A stretch of DNA of 64,000 bases from Pseudoalteromonas fuliginea (lineage in GTDB: Bacteria; Pseudomonadota; Gammaproteobacteria; Enterobacterales; Alteromonadaceae), in contig NZ_JJNZ01000013.1 of NCBI RefSeq assembly GCF_000690055.1, forward strand, positions 43,035 to 107,034, given 5' to 3'. The position numbers and the translations under genes were made by a program. Positions 37,477 to 46,445 of the stretch are shown here, piece by piece (within the stretch, counting starts at the first letter, position 1; every line of letters begins with the position of its first letter). Under the pieces are notes generated by a model. It saw nothing but the letters and a program-made list of their open reading frames with translations, had not been told where the DNA came from and searched no databases.

Positions 37477-40443
37477 TTAGAAGTTGTAACGCATACCAAT
37501 ATTGTAACGTGCACCTAGCTGTTGTAGGTTCCACAATTGAACTGACGTACGGCCATGTTCGCGGCTGTTTTGTTCAGTAATATTAAGGCCTTCAACAAAA
37601 AACGATAGTTGTTCGCTGTAGTTGTACGCAACATTAAAGTCGATTTGATAATATTCTTCAGTAAAGCCTGGCTCGTTTACGTATCGAGCTGCGCTATTTA
37701 AAAACTTATCACGCCAGTTGTAAGCAATACGTGCCTGAAAATCATCGTTTTCGTACATTGCTATAAAGTTAGCTGTATCGCTTAAACCCACTAATGCAAA
37801 TTGTGTTGTAGTAGGGTCAGCGTTTACATCAAAGTCTATGTCGCCATTAACTGTGGTGTAGTTTGCTTGCACACCAAAGCCGCTTTCACCAAAAAAGTGC
37901 TGAAAGGCAATTTCGAAACCATCAATAGTGGCATTTTTATTGTTGGTAGGTACTTGCGCTGTAAATTCTAGTAATGGGTCATCGCTGTTAGCAATTACAT
38001 CGTAAGCGGCTTCAAACTCTTCGTAAGTCATAGAGTCAAAATCAACGCCATTTTCTGTTGCGGCAACCATTTGAAATAAGTTTGAATCGGTTAGAGCAAG
38101 TCCGCGAGATTCTAGCTCAGCAATGGCAGCTTGAGCGCGAGGACCCGCTGTTGCATCGCGTAATCCGTAGTAGTTTTGCGTCATTGGTGTTAAACCAATA
38201 AAGTTTTCGATGTCTTTAGTGTAATAACCTACCGACACATAACTTGTTTCTGCAAAGTACCACTCAGCCGATACATCAATATTATCTGATTCAAGCGGCA
38301 CTAAACCAGGGTTACCCGTTGACGCAGTAGCCGGTGAAGAACCCGCTAAAAGAGTAGGGGCGCCCGGTACACCAACAGTCGCTGCTGAACTTAAGTTGTC
38401 GTAAGTTGGGCGAGCAATTGTTGTGCTATAAGAAAAACGCGCTTTTATGTTTTCGATTACTTCTATGTCAAAGTCAAAGCTTGGTAAAAAGTGATCGTAG
38501 CTAGATTTAAGCGTGAAATCTTCTTTAGCTGAGCCAAAACGAACATTAAAGTCGTTATTACCTTCCCACGCTACTGCGTTAGGTAAGTCGATATTAGCCG
38601 TTGAGGTAATGTCGGTAGACTCTTGGCGCGCGCCAATTACAATGTTGTATGGCATATCGCCAATGTATCCGTTGTAAGTAAATTGCACAAACGCTGCGGT
38701 TATATCTTCTTCAATGGTGCGGTTAGTTGCAAATGCGCCATCGGCTGCAAAGTTAAACCCGTATTCTTCACCTGCCCAGTAACCAATTTGCGATGCGCTG
38801 CCAGTATAACCTTGGTTGTACGAGCCCGATGTATCGTAGTCGTCAAACTCAGCTAAAAAGTTTGTTGGGTTTAGGTAGCCATCAGGCAGTTCGCCTGGGT
38901 TTTCGATACCCCAGTTACCCATTGTATTACGTGTAAGTGATTGCAGTGAATGGCTTTCCATAGAGCGAGACTCTATACCAAAGTCAATTGCACCGTTTTC
39001 AATTTCGTATTTACCATGGATTCTAAATTCTGTTATTTCAGACTCTTGGCGAGCAAAGTTAGAATCTAAAATAGACGTACCCACATCAGAGGCATCTAAC
39101 GTGTTATTACAATTTAGGTTATCTCGGCGGCAATCATCAAAATCGATACTCATTGATGGAAGTTCGCGGCTAAAATCAACTTCTTGTGCGTTAACTACGT
39201 TTGCACCCAAGCCTGCGTTTACCCAGCTGCCGTAAGGTGCATCTGGTTTGCTAGTGGCTTTTGAATTGTGCGCATCAAACATAAAGCTCAATTCTGAATT
39301 GAAATAGTACTCAACGTTTAAACCAATAGAGTCGTTTTGGTTAACTTGGTTTAACTCTTGAAACGCTAAACCTAAATCGCGTGTTTGCTGATCGCGACGT
39401 TCTTCTCGGTAATAAATAGGAGTTTTTACCGTGTTATCGTCAAACGTTAGCGCGCTTTTGTAGTTATCCATCCATATTGATTGCTCAGCACGGGCTTCGA
39501 ATAAATCTTGCTTAGAATATGTGTAATCAAGCGTGGCTGTTAAATCGTCAATAGGGCTGTACTGCAGCGTTAATTGCGCGTTTGTACGAGTACGTTCTCT
39601 GTCGGCAATGGTGTAGCGCAAATCTGATGGCATTGAATAAAGCTGGCCAACGGCGGGTGCATTAGTTAAAACAATATCGTCTGCAGCTTGTGGGATTGTG
39701 CCGTCAAAAGCTGATGTATTCCATTGATTTACAAATGCACCTGTTGATGAGCTATCGCGCTGTTGCATACTTGCAGTTAACGAGGCACCAAATTTAGCTT
39801 CACTGTCGGTCCAGCTAATTAACCCCGAAAGCTCTGGTGTTATGTCATCACCAACGCGGTTTGTTGAGTCGTGTAATGCTTTTACGCCAATGCTTGAAAC
39901 AAAGCCTGGGTTATCAAGTGGGCGAGCGGTATTAATATTAATTGTTGCGCCAATACCACCTGATGCAATGCTTGCTTTACCAGTTTTATATACTTCAACC
40001 GATTTAACGCTATCAGACGCTAAGTTTGCAAAGTCAAAAGCACGAGAGCTGGGTGTACCACCGCCTGCAGGCAAAGATGCCGCCGGCATTGTACGCCCGT
40101 TTAGGGTTACCATATTGTAGTCGGGGCCAAAACCACGAACCGTTACTTTAGAGCCTTCACCATTTGAGCGATCAATCGACACACCCGTAATACGCTGTAG
40201 CGACTCGGCTAAGTTGGTATCGGGGAATTTACCAATATCTTCAGCTGATATAGCATCTACAACACCAGCGGCGTCGCGTTTTAAACGAGTCGACTCTTTA
40301 ATACTGCTTTTAAAACCAGTAACTTGAATTACTTCAACATCTGTATTTGCTTCTTGTGCATATACAGGTAAAGAGATTGATGCGCCTAAAATCAGAGATA
40401 GGCTAGTGGCTATCTTTGTTTTTCTTACAATATGGTTGGACAT
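37477..40443 (-). CDS. TonB-dependent receptor of the beta-glucoside locus
   Basis: A 988-residue outer-membrane receptor: signal peptide ending SLPVYAQ, a TonB box-like segment EVIQVTGF, a plug domain (RDAAGVVDAISAEDIGKFPD, ITGVSIDRSNGEG, TVRGFGPDYNMVTLNG) and a long beta-barrel ending in aromatic NIGMRYNF. The plug wording is that of the large Alteromonadales receptors tied to carbohydrate uptake. Two LacI-type operators upstream and the halogenase pair downstream place it in the beta-glucoside regulon, probably importing glucan oligomers. Confidence 0.92.
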   Translation of the reverse strand: MSNHIVRKTKIATSLSLILGASISLPVYAQEANTDVEVIQVTGFKSSIKESTRLKRDAAGVVDAISAEDIGKFPDTNLAESLQRITGVSIDRSNGEGSKVTVRGFGPDYNMVTLNGRTMPAASLPAGGGTPSSRAFDFANLASDSVKSVEVYKTGKASIASGGIGATININTARPLDNPGFVSSIGVKALHDSTNRVGDDITPELSGLISWTDSEAKFGASLTASMQQRDSSSTGAFVNQWNTSAFDGTIPQAADDIVLTNAPAVGQLYSMPSDLRYTIADRERTRTNAQLTLQYSPIDDLTATLDYTYSKQDLFEARAEQSIWMDNYKSALTFDDNTVKTPIYYREERRDQQTRDLGLAFQELNQVNQNDSIGLNVEYYFNSELSFMFDAHNSKATSKPDAPYGSWVNAGLGANVVNAQEVDFSRELPSMSIDFDDCRRDNLNCNNTLDASDVGTSILDSNFARQESEITEFRIHGKYEIENGAIDFGIESRSMESHSLQSLTRNTMGNWGIENPGELPDGYLNPTNFLAEFDDYDTSGSYNQGYTGSASQIGYWAGEEYGFNFAADGAFATNRTIEEDITAAFVQFTYNGYIGDMPYNIVIGARQESTDITSTANIDLPNAVAWEGNNDFNVRFGSAKEDFTLKSSYDHFLPSFDFDIEVIENIKARFSYSTTIARPTYDNLSSAATVGVPGAPTLLAGSSPATASTGNPGLVPLESDNIDVSAEWYFAETSYVSVGYYTKDIENFIGLTPMTQNYYGLRDATAGPRAQAAIAELESRGLALTDSNLFQMVAATENGVDFDSMTYEEFEAAYDVIANSDDPLLEFTAQVPTNNKNATIDGFEIAFQHFFGESGFGVQANYTTVNGDIDFDVNADPTTTQFALVGLSDTANFIAMYENDDFQARIAYNWRDKFLNSAARYVNEPGFTEEYYQIDFNVAYNYSEQLSFFVEGLNITEQNSREHGRTSVQLWNLQQLGARYNIGMRYNF

Positions 40444-40526
40444 TCGGTTTCCCTCGCGCTTTTATCATTATTATTAACAGCTTGTATGGGGCTGTTATTG
40501 TGTAGTTATAAACATTGTCAAATGTA

Positions 40527-40540
40527 TGGAAGCGCTTCCA
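40527..40540. promoter_or_regulatory. LacI-type operator 3 (TonB receptor promoter)
   Basis: TGGAAGCGCTTCCA, identical in the 14 bases to operator 1, about 85 bp upstream of the receptor start. Confidence 0.85.
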
Positions 40541-40565
40541 GAAAGGTCTGTTTAACTAGGCTTTG

Positions 40566-40579
40566 TGGAAGCGCTTCCA
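40566..40579. promoter_or_regulatory. LacI-type operator 4 (TonB receptor promoter)
   Basis: TGGAAGCGCTTCCA, identical to operator 3 and exactly 39 bp from it. Two sites in the receptor promoter mirror the two in the GH1/GH3 region. Confidence 0.85.
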
Positions 40580-41131
40580 GAAATGCTAGTTTAAATTTTG
40601 TATAGGGTCAACTATTGTTTTAATAAAATGAGACTAAATTGTTTTTAAAATGTATGTTTATTGGATTTGATTTTATTTAAATTATAAATTACAGGTGGTT
40701 ATAAAAAACCATTTGAAATGGTGGTGTAACAATATTTTATTATAAGGAAGCTGGTTATTGATTCATTTAGTTATTTACACACTGTTATGAGGTGTTTAAA
40801 TCAGCTTTTAGTAAGGGCTAAAGTTAATAAATCGGCCGTGGTCACTCAACAAAAAATAGGTACATTTGCTAACTTAGCGAAAATGCCGATGTAGTGATTA
40901 TGTAAAACGCAATTGATGAAAACGCATCAAGCGGCGGTACTATCTCACTTTATGAATAGGTTATTAAAAAACCAATAATTGTTTAAAAAATCGTTAAATA
41001 AATCACTAAAAAGTAAGGTAGTTTTTGCAGAATATGGTTTAACCATAAACTTATAAAGTATTACGCATAAGGGAGTTGCGAGTCGCTAGTTTTATCGCTA
41101 TTTTAAAGGTTCTCTCATAGATGGATTTTTT
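40580..41131. other. Intergenic region of about 550 bp without a recognisable gene
   Basis: AT-rich sequence upstream of the TonB receptor and of the lipoprotein gene at 41132. I see no intact frame with a ribosome-binding site. A coding-like patch around 40830-40970 reads in two frames (VVTQQKIGTFANLAKM, then NAIDENASSGGTISLYE) with stops, possibly a decayed gene, but I cannot name it. Confidence 0.35.
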
Positions 41132-41785
41132 ATGCGCAATAAATTTTTAGCGAGCTTTTATTCTTTTTTCTTATTAGTACTATTTGGGTGTGATGATCAA
41201 GTTTCGTCTTCGCAGAAAAAAGCCCATTTAGAGGATTTAGTAAAACCATCTTCAGATTCAAAACAACAAGAACAATTTACTAACGTTGAGGATCCAGTGT
41301 TAGTACTAGGGTTAGTTGCAACACATTGTAAAATGAATGAAACCGCTTATATAAACGCTAAGATGCAAAAAGTGCTGCGTAATCCAAGTGAAGATATTGC
41401 TTATAAACTTGAGCCTACTGATAACGTACTTTCTATTTGTGTTGCTAAAGACGACTCATCATTGAGCTATCGATTTGGTCGAATTAATGACATAGGGCTT
41501 GAAAAAGAAGCTACACCAAGTGCACCATTTGGTAGTTACTACAGGCAAGTAGGGCGTATTGGCGAGAGTATTTTATTTTTTAGTAATGGCGAGTATCATT
41601 ATTATATTATTAACTCAGGCGGCATGGGCAGTGGTGTAACCGTTAATGTTTATAAAAATAAAACGCTAATAACTGAGCTTTTTTCAGGTAACGATCCTTA
41701 TGATGACTTTGTTATAGCAACTGATTTAAATTTACCAAAAAAGCTGGTCAGTGAAAGGCAGCCTTTTAATAAGAAAATGCAGTAA
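41132..41785 (+). CDS. Hypothetical lipoprotein
   Basis: The 217-residue protein has a lipoprotein signal peptide with lipobox LFGC near residue 20, followed by a polar linker (SSSQKKAHLEDL) and a probable beta-rich domain (SYRFGRINDIG, GSYYRQVGRIGE, YHYYIINSGGMGSG). I do not recognise a family. It is 3 bp upstream of the Crp-like gene, so the two are co-transcribed. Confidence 0.65.
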   Translation: MRNKFLASFYSFFLLVLFGCDDQVSSSQKKAHLEDLVKPSSDSKQQEQFTNVEDPVLVLGLVATHCKMNETAYINAKMQKVLRNPSEDIAYKLEPTDNVLSICVAKDDSSLSYRFGRINDIGLEKEATPSAPFGSYYRQVGRIGESILFFSNGEYHYYIINSGGMGSGVTVNVYKNKTLITELFSGNDPYDDFVIATDLNLPKKLVSERQPFNKKMQ

Positions 41786-41788
41786 ATA

Positions 41789-42463
41789 ATGACTCCACAA
41801 CAGCAAAAGGTGATTGAACAAGGACACTGGTTTAAAAACCGCAGCCCTTATTTAAAAAGCTTTTTATTAACGCAAGGCAAAACGCTCACGCTAAAAGCCC
41901 AGCAATCATTATTTTTGCGAGGTGATAAGCACGATGGAATTTATGCCGTACTTAGCGGCGTGGTACGTATTAGTGGCGTAAGCAACGAAGGCAAAGAAGC
42001 CGTATTGAGTTTTGTAGATACGTCGCTGTGGTTTGGCGAAGTTACCTTGTTTGATGGTGGCCGGCGCACTCATGATGTATATGCACAAACTGATGTTGTG
42101 CTTTTTTACGTACCCCAACGCGCGCTTGAACAGCTTTTAAATGAACAGCCACAATATTGGCAAGAGTTTGGTTTATTGCTGGCACAAAAGTTACGGCTAA
42201 TGTTTACCTCAATGGAAGATCACGCATTATTAAGCGCTGAACAAAAAGTATGTAATCGGCTTTTAATGTTGAGTGAACACACAGAGCATTTAACACCGCT
42301 TGTTTTATCTCAGCAGCAACTTGCTGATATGACCTACCTAACGCGCCAAACTATTAATCAAATACTGCAACAACTTGTTAGCCTACAAGCTATTAGCTTG
42401 GGGTATCAACGTATTACTATTATAGATAAACAAAAGTTACAGGCCTGTGCTGCACAAGCTTAA
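41789..42463 (+). CDS. Crp/Fnr family transcriptional regulator
   Basis: The 224-residue protein has an N-terminal cyclic-nucleotide-binding fold (LFLRGDKHDGIYAVLSGVVR, LSFVDTSLWFGEVTLFDGG) and a C-terminal winged helix (LSQQQLADMTYLTRQTINQI, then LQQL). There is no cysteine cluster for an Fe-S centre, so it is not Fnr itself. The ligand is unknown. It follows a lipoprotein gene by 3 bp. Confidence 0.87.
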   Translation: MTPQQQKVIEQGHWFKNRSPYLKSFLLTQGKTLTLKAQQSLFLRGDKHDGIYAVLSGVVRISGVSNEGKEAVLSFVDTSLWFGEVTLFDGGRRTHDVYAQTDVVLFYVPQRALEQLLNEQPQYWQEFGLLLAQKLRLMFTSMEDHALLSAEQKVCNRLLMLSEHTEHLTPLVLSQQQLADMTYLTRQTINQILQQLVSLQAISLGYQRITIIDKQKLQACAAQA

Positions 42464-42533
42464 ATAGGCTGGGTATTTTTAGTTGGAACCAAAATTGCTA
42501 AAGATAATGTAATGCAACAATGGATTTGAGCTA

Positions 42534-42941
42534 ATGACAACAATAACCTTTAAAAATCAATATAGTAACTATAACTCATCGATTATAACTAAAGCGGCAA
42601 GCCCGAGCGAAGTTACGGCAACTAATGTCCTCCCTAATGAAAAAACAAGTGAAGTTAAAGGCATAAGCTCAGGCCCTCAAGAGCAAACATTTTTAGAAAG
42701 CGCGCAAGAAGCGCTGGTTTATCAGCGCTTAGGTGTAAATAAAGACAAGATAGACGAGCTCAAAGCGGCAATAGAAGAACTCACTAAAGAGCTACAAGGT
42801 GAGGGCGCAGACCCTGACGCAATTGCTGATAAAATTGAGGAACTTCAAAAAATGATCGATCAAGAGTATCAACAAGGGCGCGAGCGAATTGATATGCAAG
42901 GTGAGCATGAGCCGGGTAAAATAATTTCTGCATTTGCTTAA
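42534..42941 (+). CDS. Hypothetical small coiled-coil protein
   Basis: A 135-residue hydrophilic protein with a disordered Ser/Thr-rich N-terminal half and a coiled coil (DKIDELKAAIEELTKELQ and DAIADKIEELQKMIDQEYQ, about residues 77-118). No signal peptide and no named family that I recognise. Confidence 0.6.
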   Translation: MTTITFKNQYSNYNSSIITKAASPSEVTATNVLPNEKTSEVKGISSGPQEQTFLESAQEALVYQRLGVNKDKIDELKAAIEELTKELQGEGADPDAIADKIEELQKMIDQEYQQGRERIDMQGEHEPGKIISAFA

Positions 42942-43024
42942 TTTACACAATGTCGGATACCTGACATTGTTGTTGTGTCTACTTTTGCTAAAGTAAGTTT
43001 TACACATAAATTAAAGGCAATAAA

Positions 43025-43528
43025 ATGAAAACACTTCAACAGCAACTTGGTAAATATGGTTTGTATCATCGTTCTAAGCGTAATGTACTAACGCACTTTT
43101 TTGGTATTCCGCTCATTGTATTTGCAGCGTTGTGTTTACTAGCGCGCATTCAAATACCCCTTGGTAGCTTTGTAATTGATGGCGCACAACTTTTTGTATT
43201 AGCGTCGGTTGTTTATTATTTTATGCTGAGCTTTTCGCTTGGCTTTATTATGGCCGTGATATTCACTTTACTCCTTGTTGGTGCTCAGCCTATTGCGGCA
43301 ATGGCGTTTTGGCCGTGGTTGAGTATTGGCGTAGGTGTGTTTGTATTTGGCTGGGTACTGCAGTTTATTGGGCACTATTACGAAGGTAAAAAACCAGCGT
43401 TTGTAGATGACCTAATTGGTTTAATTATTGGCCCTTTGTACGTAACTGTTGAACTACTATTTTTAATGGGTTTTTACAAAACATTAGAAGATGAAGTAAA
43501 CGCAATAGCGGGTCCTACAAGGGCGTAA
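43025..43528 (+). CDS. Mpo1-like (DUF962) membrane protein
   Basis: The 167-residue protein has YHRSKRNVLTHFFGIPLIVF, four to five membrane helices and WVLQFIGHYYEGKKPAFVDD, the signatures of DUF962/Mpo1, whose yeast member is an iron-dependent dioxygenase acting on 2-hydroxy fatty acids. The histidines of both blocks are present. Its bacterial role is unproven. A shorter DUF962 relative lies at 57375. Confidence 0.8.
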   Translation: MKTLQQQLGKYGLYHRSKRNVLTHFFGIPLIVFAALCLLARIQIPLGSFVIDGAQLFVLASVVYYFMLSFSLGFIMAVIFTLLLVGAQPIAAMAFWPWLSIGVGVFVFGWVLQFIGHYYEGKKPAFVDDLIGLIIGPLYVTVELLFLMGFYKTLEDEVNAIAGPTRA

Positions 43529-43588
43529 AATACTTTACTAAGTACCTTTATAAAACCTAATAAATAACAATAAAAGGGCAGATAACGC

Positions 43589-44373
43589 ATGCAATATAAT
43601 AATAAAACCGTGTGGATCACCGGCGCATCATCAGGTATTGGTAAAGAGCTTGCTATACAATTTGCCGAGCTTGGAGCGCGCGTTATTTTATCGGCGCGCA
43701 ATGTAGATAAACTAAACGATTTAAAAGCAACGCTTAAAGGCGAAGGGCACTTAGTTGTGCCGCTGGACTTAGCTCAGCCAGAGCATGTACAGTAACAGCA
43801 AAAATGAACGAGCTTCCTGCAATTGATATTTTAATTAATAACGGCGGCGTATCGCAGCGTAGCTTATTTTTAGAAAACGACTTTAACGTGTATCGCCAAT
43901 TAATGGAGGTTAATTACTTTGGCTTAATTGCACTTACTAAAGCTATATTGCCTGCTATGGTGGCAAGGCGCAGTGGCTCAATTGTGTCTATTAGTAGTGT
44001 GGCGGGTGAAGTTGGTTCAAAATTTAGAACGGGATATTCGGGTTCTAAATATGCGGTTGTTGGTTTTATGGATTGCCTACGTGCAGAAGTTGCTGAACAT
44101 AATATTCATTGTTTAACAATTTGCCCAGGTTCTATTAAAACAGCAATTGCGCATAACTCACTAAACGAGCAAGGCATAGCGCAAAATAAACCAGAAGAGT
44201 CGATAGAAAATGGCATGGATGTAAGCGTAGCAGCTTCAAAAATGATTCGTGCCATTAGTAATAAAAAAGACGAAGTGATTATTGGCAAAGGTTTAAGTGG
44301 TTGGGCGCCCACAATTAAACGCTTTTTTCCTACTTTGTTTAATCGCATTACTGCAAAAACAAACTATAGGTAG
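43589..44373 (+). pseudogene. Short-chain dehydrogenase/reductase interrupted by a frameshift
   Basis: The first 68 codons (43589-43795) encode the SDR cofactor motif GASSGIGKELA and end LDLAQPEHVQ-stop; the rest continues in another frame from the codons before 43804 (KMNELPAIDILINNGGVS) through the active site SISSVAGEVG...YSGSKYAVVG to 44373. Adding one base near 43791-43795 restores a normal 262-residue SDR with the full N-N-x-G, Ser and Y-x-x-x-K set. It is either a real recent pseudogene or a sequencing error; all other family features are intact. Confidence 0.85.
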
Positions 44374-44434
44374 CGTCGTTTATTTCAAAGGCGTAAAATG
44401 CCGTAAATTTGATCAATTTAGAAAAGGATTCTAA

Positions 44435-45028
44435 ATGAAGTATTTATGGCTGAGCCTGTTTTTTATTGTATTAATTTGGTCTGGTATTAACCCAAAAGAT
44501 CAATTTACATGGCTGCTTGAAGTTATCCCCGCAATTATTGGCTTAGTGCTGCTAGCAAGTACCTATAGCCACTTTAAACTTACCCCTATTTTATACACTT
44601 TTATTTTAGCGCATTGTATTGTGCTGATGATTGGCGGGCATTACACCTACGCCGAAGTCCCTTTTTTCGACAACCTATTTGGTAGTGAGCGTAATAACTA
44701 CGATAAAGTAGGGCACTTTTTTCAAGGGTTTGTACCTGCACTACTAGCTCGCGAAATTTTACTGCGCAAAAAAGTAGTAAATGGTCGAGGCTGGTTAATC
44801 ACCTTTGTTATTTCGGTATGTTTAGCATTTAGCGCGTTTTACGAATTAATAGAGTGGTGGGTTGCAGTATTAAGCGGCGAAAACGCAGAAGCATTTTTAG
44901 GCACGCAAGGTTACGTGTGGGATACCCAATCAGATATGGGACTGGCGTTATTTGGGGCTATTTGCTCATTGTTAGTACTTTCAAGAGTACACGACAAACA
45001 GCTAAAAAACGTTAAAGATTATTTATAG
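44435..45028 (+). CDS. DUF2238 (YjdF-like) inner membrane protein
   Basis: The 197-residue protein has five to six membrane helices and the family block ERNNYDKVGHFFQGFVPALL followed by an FYELIEWWVA helix and GYVWDTQSDMGLALFGA. The function of the family is unknown. Confidence 0.8.
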   Translation: MKYLWLSLFFIVLIWSGINPKDQFTWLLEVIPAIIGLVLLASTYSHFKLTPILYTFILAHCIVLMIGGHYTYAEVPFFDNLFGSERNNYDKVGHFFQGFVPALLAREILLRKKVVNGRGWLITFVISVCLAFSAFYELIEWWVAVLSGENAEAFLGTQGYVWDTQSDMGLALFGAICSLLVLSRVHDKQLKNVKDYL

Positions 45029-45088
45029 GCTATAGGAACGTTCTATAGAAATGTTTATAAAAACATTGATAAAAAAGACTACTAACGT

Positions 45089-45544
45089 ATGACAGTAAAC
45101 ACTAGTAACTACTCAATAAGTACAGACAAAAGCAAACTTAACTTTAACGTTATTTATAACTTTATTGCTAATAGCTATTGGGCCAAAGGCATTCCTAAAA
45201 GCGTGATGCAATCGGCTATTGATAACTCAATGTGTTTTGGTGTTTACAGCGCTCATAACGAACAAGTTGGCTTTGCCCGAGTAGTGACCGATAAAGCAAC
45301 CTTTGCTTATTTAGCAGATGTATTTATTGCCCCGCACTTGCAAGGTAATGGGCTGAGTAAGTTACTTATTAAAACGATAGTAGAGCACCCTGAGCTACAA
45401 GGGCTCAGGCGCTTTTTATTAGCGACTTCTGATGCACATGGCCTTTACGCGCAATACGGGTTTAAACCGATAGACAACCCCGCACTACTAATGCAAATAA
45501 GTCCTGAGGATGTGTATGGTAAAAATTATCGTGATACCTATTAA
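45089..45544 (+). CDS. GNAT family N-acetyltransferase
   Basis: The 151-residue protein shows the GNAT fold: FARVVTDKATFAYLADVFI (beta strands 3-4), the acetyl-CoA loop HLQGNGLSKLLIKTIVEH and ending AQYGFKPI. The substrate is unknown. It is the last plus-strand gene before the cassette-like region; its stop is about 5 bp from what looks like a cut-off attC site. Confidence 0.85.
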   Translation: MTVNTSNYSISTDKSKLNFNVIYNFIANSYWAKGIPKSVMQSAIDNSMCFGVYSAHNEQVGFARVVTDKATFAYLADVFIAPHLQGNGLSKLLIKTIVEHPELQGLRRFLLATSDAHGLYAQYGFKPIDNPALLMQISPEDVYGKNYRDTY

Positions 45545-45548
45545 ATGG

Positions 45549-45584
45549 GGGAAGAGTAAATTCCGTCTAATGTTCTTGTTAGGT
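45549..45584 (-). other. attC-like half-site at the left edge of the cassette region
   Basis: Read on the minus strand, ACCTAACAAGAACATTAGACG begins with ACCTAAC, a perfect fit to the attC R'' box RYYYAAC, followed by an L''-like stretch; the second arm is missing because the GNAT gene follows. The stop of the 28-codon frame at 45579 lies inside the R'' box, as is common in cassettes. Confidence 0.45.
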
Positions 45585-45665
45585 GTTTAAGCTTGATAGC
45601 ATCATATATGTGACAAATGCAAAAAGACAAATAGGCACTAAAATATATGCGACTACATCTGACAT
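45579..45665 (-). CDS. 28-residue predicted membrane peptide
   Basis: ATG at 45665 lies 3 bp after the stop of the upstream gene (TGA-TGT-ATG), and an AGGGA site sits inside the end of that gene. The peptide MSDVVAYILVPICLFAFVTY plus MMLSSLNT is one hydrophobic helix, similar in style to single-helix subunits such as KdpF or CcoQ, though I claim no homology. The stop codon falls inside the attC-like R'' box. Coupled spacing and composition support it; the short length limits confidence. Confidence 0.45.
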   Translation of the reverse strand: MSDVVAYILVPICLFAFVTYMMLSSLNT

Positions 45666-45668
45666 ACA

Positions 45669-45863
45669 TCAAGTCCCTTCAAATAGCTGATCCCTTCTAA
45701 AAAGAGAAATAGTTGTGCCGTAAACAATTATAAGAACAACAGCTATTATTGGCATCCATGAAATTTCATCATTTGCCAAAAGCAATAATGGCAGCAATAA
45801 AGATATACACCACAGAGTAGCTACAAAACTTGCGCTTTTATAAAAGCTTGCCAAATACTTCAT
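45669..45863 (-). CDS. Small two-helix membrane protein in a cassette
   Basis: I start at ATG 45863 (MKYLASFYKSAS); the longer frame to 45881 would begin inside the attC stem. The 64-residue product has two membrane helices (SFVATLWCISLLLPLLLL and MPIIAVVLIIVYGTTISLF) and a charged RRDQ tail. No known family. It has no obvious SD, which is frequent in cassette genes. It is coupled to the 28-residue peptide downstream. Confidence 0.6.
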   Translation of the reverse strand: MKYLASFYKSASFVATLWCISLLLPLLLLANDEISWMPIIAVVLIIVYGTTISLFRRDQLFEGT

Positions 45864-45866
45864 AAC

Positions 45867-45949
45867 ATCTAACGTCCGCATGCTGGTTGGCTAATATCCG
45901 AAGCGTAGGAGCCAACCAGTATTTATCATTGTTGAAGCGTTTGTTAGCT
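45867..45949 (-). other. attC-like integron recombination site 1
   Basis: On the minus strand the site reads AGCTAACAAACGC, a 10-bp stem arm CTGGTTGGCT, an unpaired CCTACGCTTCGGATATT centre, the complementary arm AGCCAACCAG, then GCGGACGTTAGAT. GTTAGAT fits the R' box GTTRRRY exactly, and AACAAACGC/GCGGACGTT are paired L/R arms. The length (83 bp) and its place 5 bp after the cupin stop and 3 bp before the next gene are those of a gene-cassette attC. Confidence 0.8.
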
Positions 45950-45954
45950 GTGCA

Positions 45955-46320
45955 TTACACCCAAACATCATCTTCTGCTGTAAGTTCGCTACCTGAATCA
46001 CCAGTATTAACAACACCTTTAGGTTCAACTATCATGATTTTACATTCTGAAGTTGCTATAGGTTTATGTTCAATGCCTTTAGGGATTACAAACATTTCAC
46101 CTGATTCTAATGTAACGACTCCATCGCGAAATTCAATGTTAAGGCACCCTTCAATTACAATGAAAACTTCGTCAGTATCCGGGTGATCATGCCATACAAA
46201 TTCACCTTCTACTTTGACCAATTTAAACTGATAGTCATTCATTTCTGCAATTACACGAGGAGACCAATGATCTGTAAACTTAGTAAACTTTTCTTTAAAA
46301 TTGATTGCATTATGTTTCAT
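45955..46320 (-). CDS. Single-domain cupin protein
   Basis: The 121-residue protein has the cupin metal motifs [16 protein letters not shown] (G-x5-H-x-H-x-E like) and a second motif [13 protein letters not shown]. Such small cupins bind a metal and may be isomerases, dioxygenases or sensors; the function is not decidable. It lies between two attC-like sites on the same strand as its neighbours, so it is probably a mobile cassette gene. Confidence 0.85.
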   Translation of the reverse strand: MKHNAINFKEKFTKFTDHWSPRVIAEMNDYQFKLVKVEGEFVWHDHPDTDEVFIVIEGCLNIEFRDGVVTLESGEMFVIPKGIEHKPIATSECKIMIVEPKGVVNTGDSGSELTAEDDVWV

Positions 46321-46343
46321 GAAAACTTCTCTATAGCTAGTAC

Positions 46344-46445
46344 AGCTAGCGCCCGCATAAAATGCGGATAATGCTTGGCTAAAATTAGCGAAGAATGAGC
46401 GTCAGCCAAGCGTTTGACGTCATTTTTGATGCGCTTAAGTTATCT
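46344..46445 (-). other. attC-like integron recombination site 2
   Basis: Minus strand: AGATAACTTAAGCGC, arm GCTTGGCT, centre, arm AGCCAAGC, then GCGGGCGCTAGCT. The right-hand box reads GCTAGCT where GTTAGCT would be expected, one base off consensus, so the site may be inactive. The TAA stop of the upstream gene lies within the left box GATAAC. About 100 bp long. Confidence 0.68.

Noticed and set aside
40830..40970. Two-frame coding-like patch upstream of the lipoprotein gene
   Set aside because: Contains stops and a frame change and matches nothing I know; could be chance.
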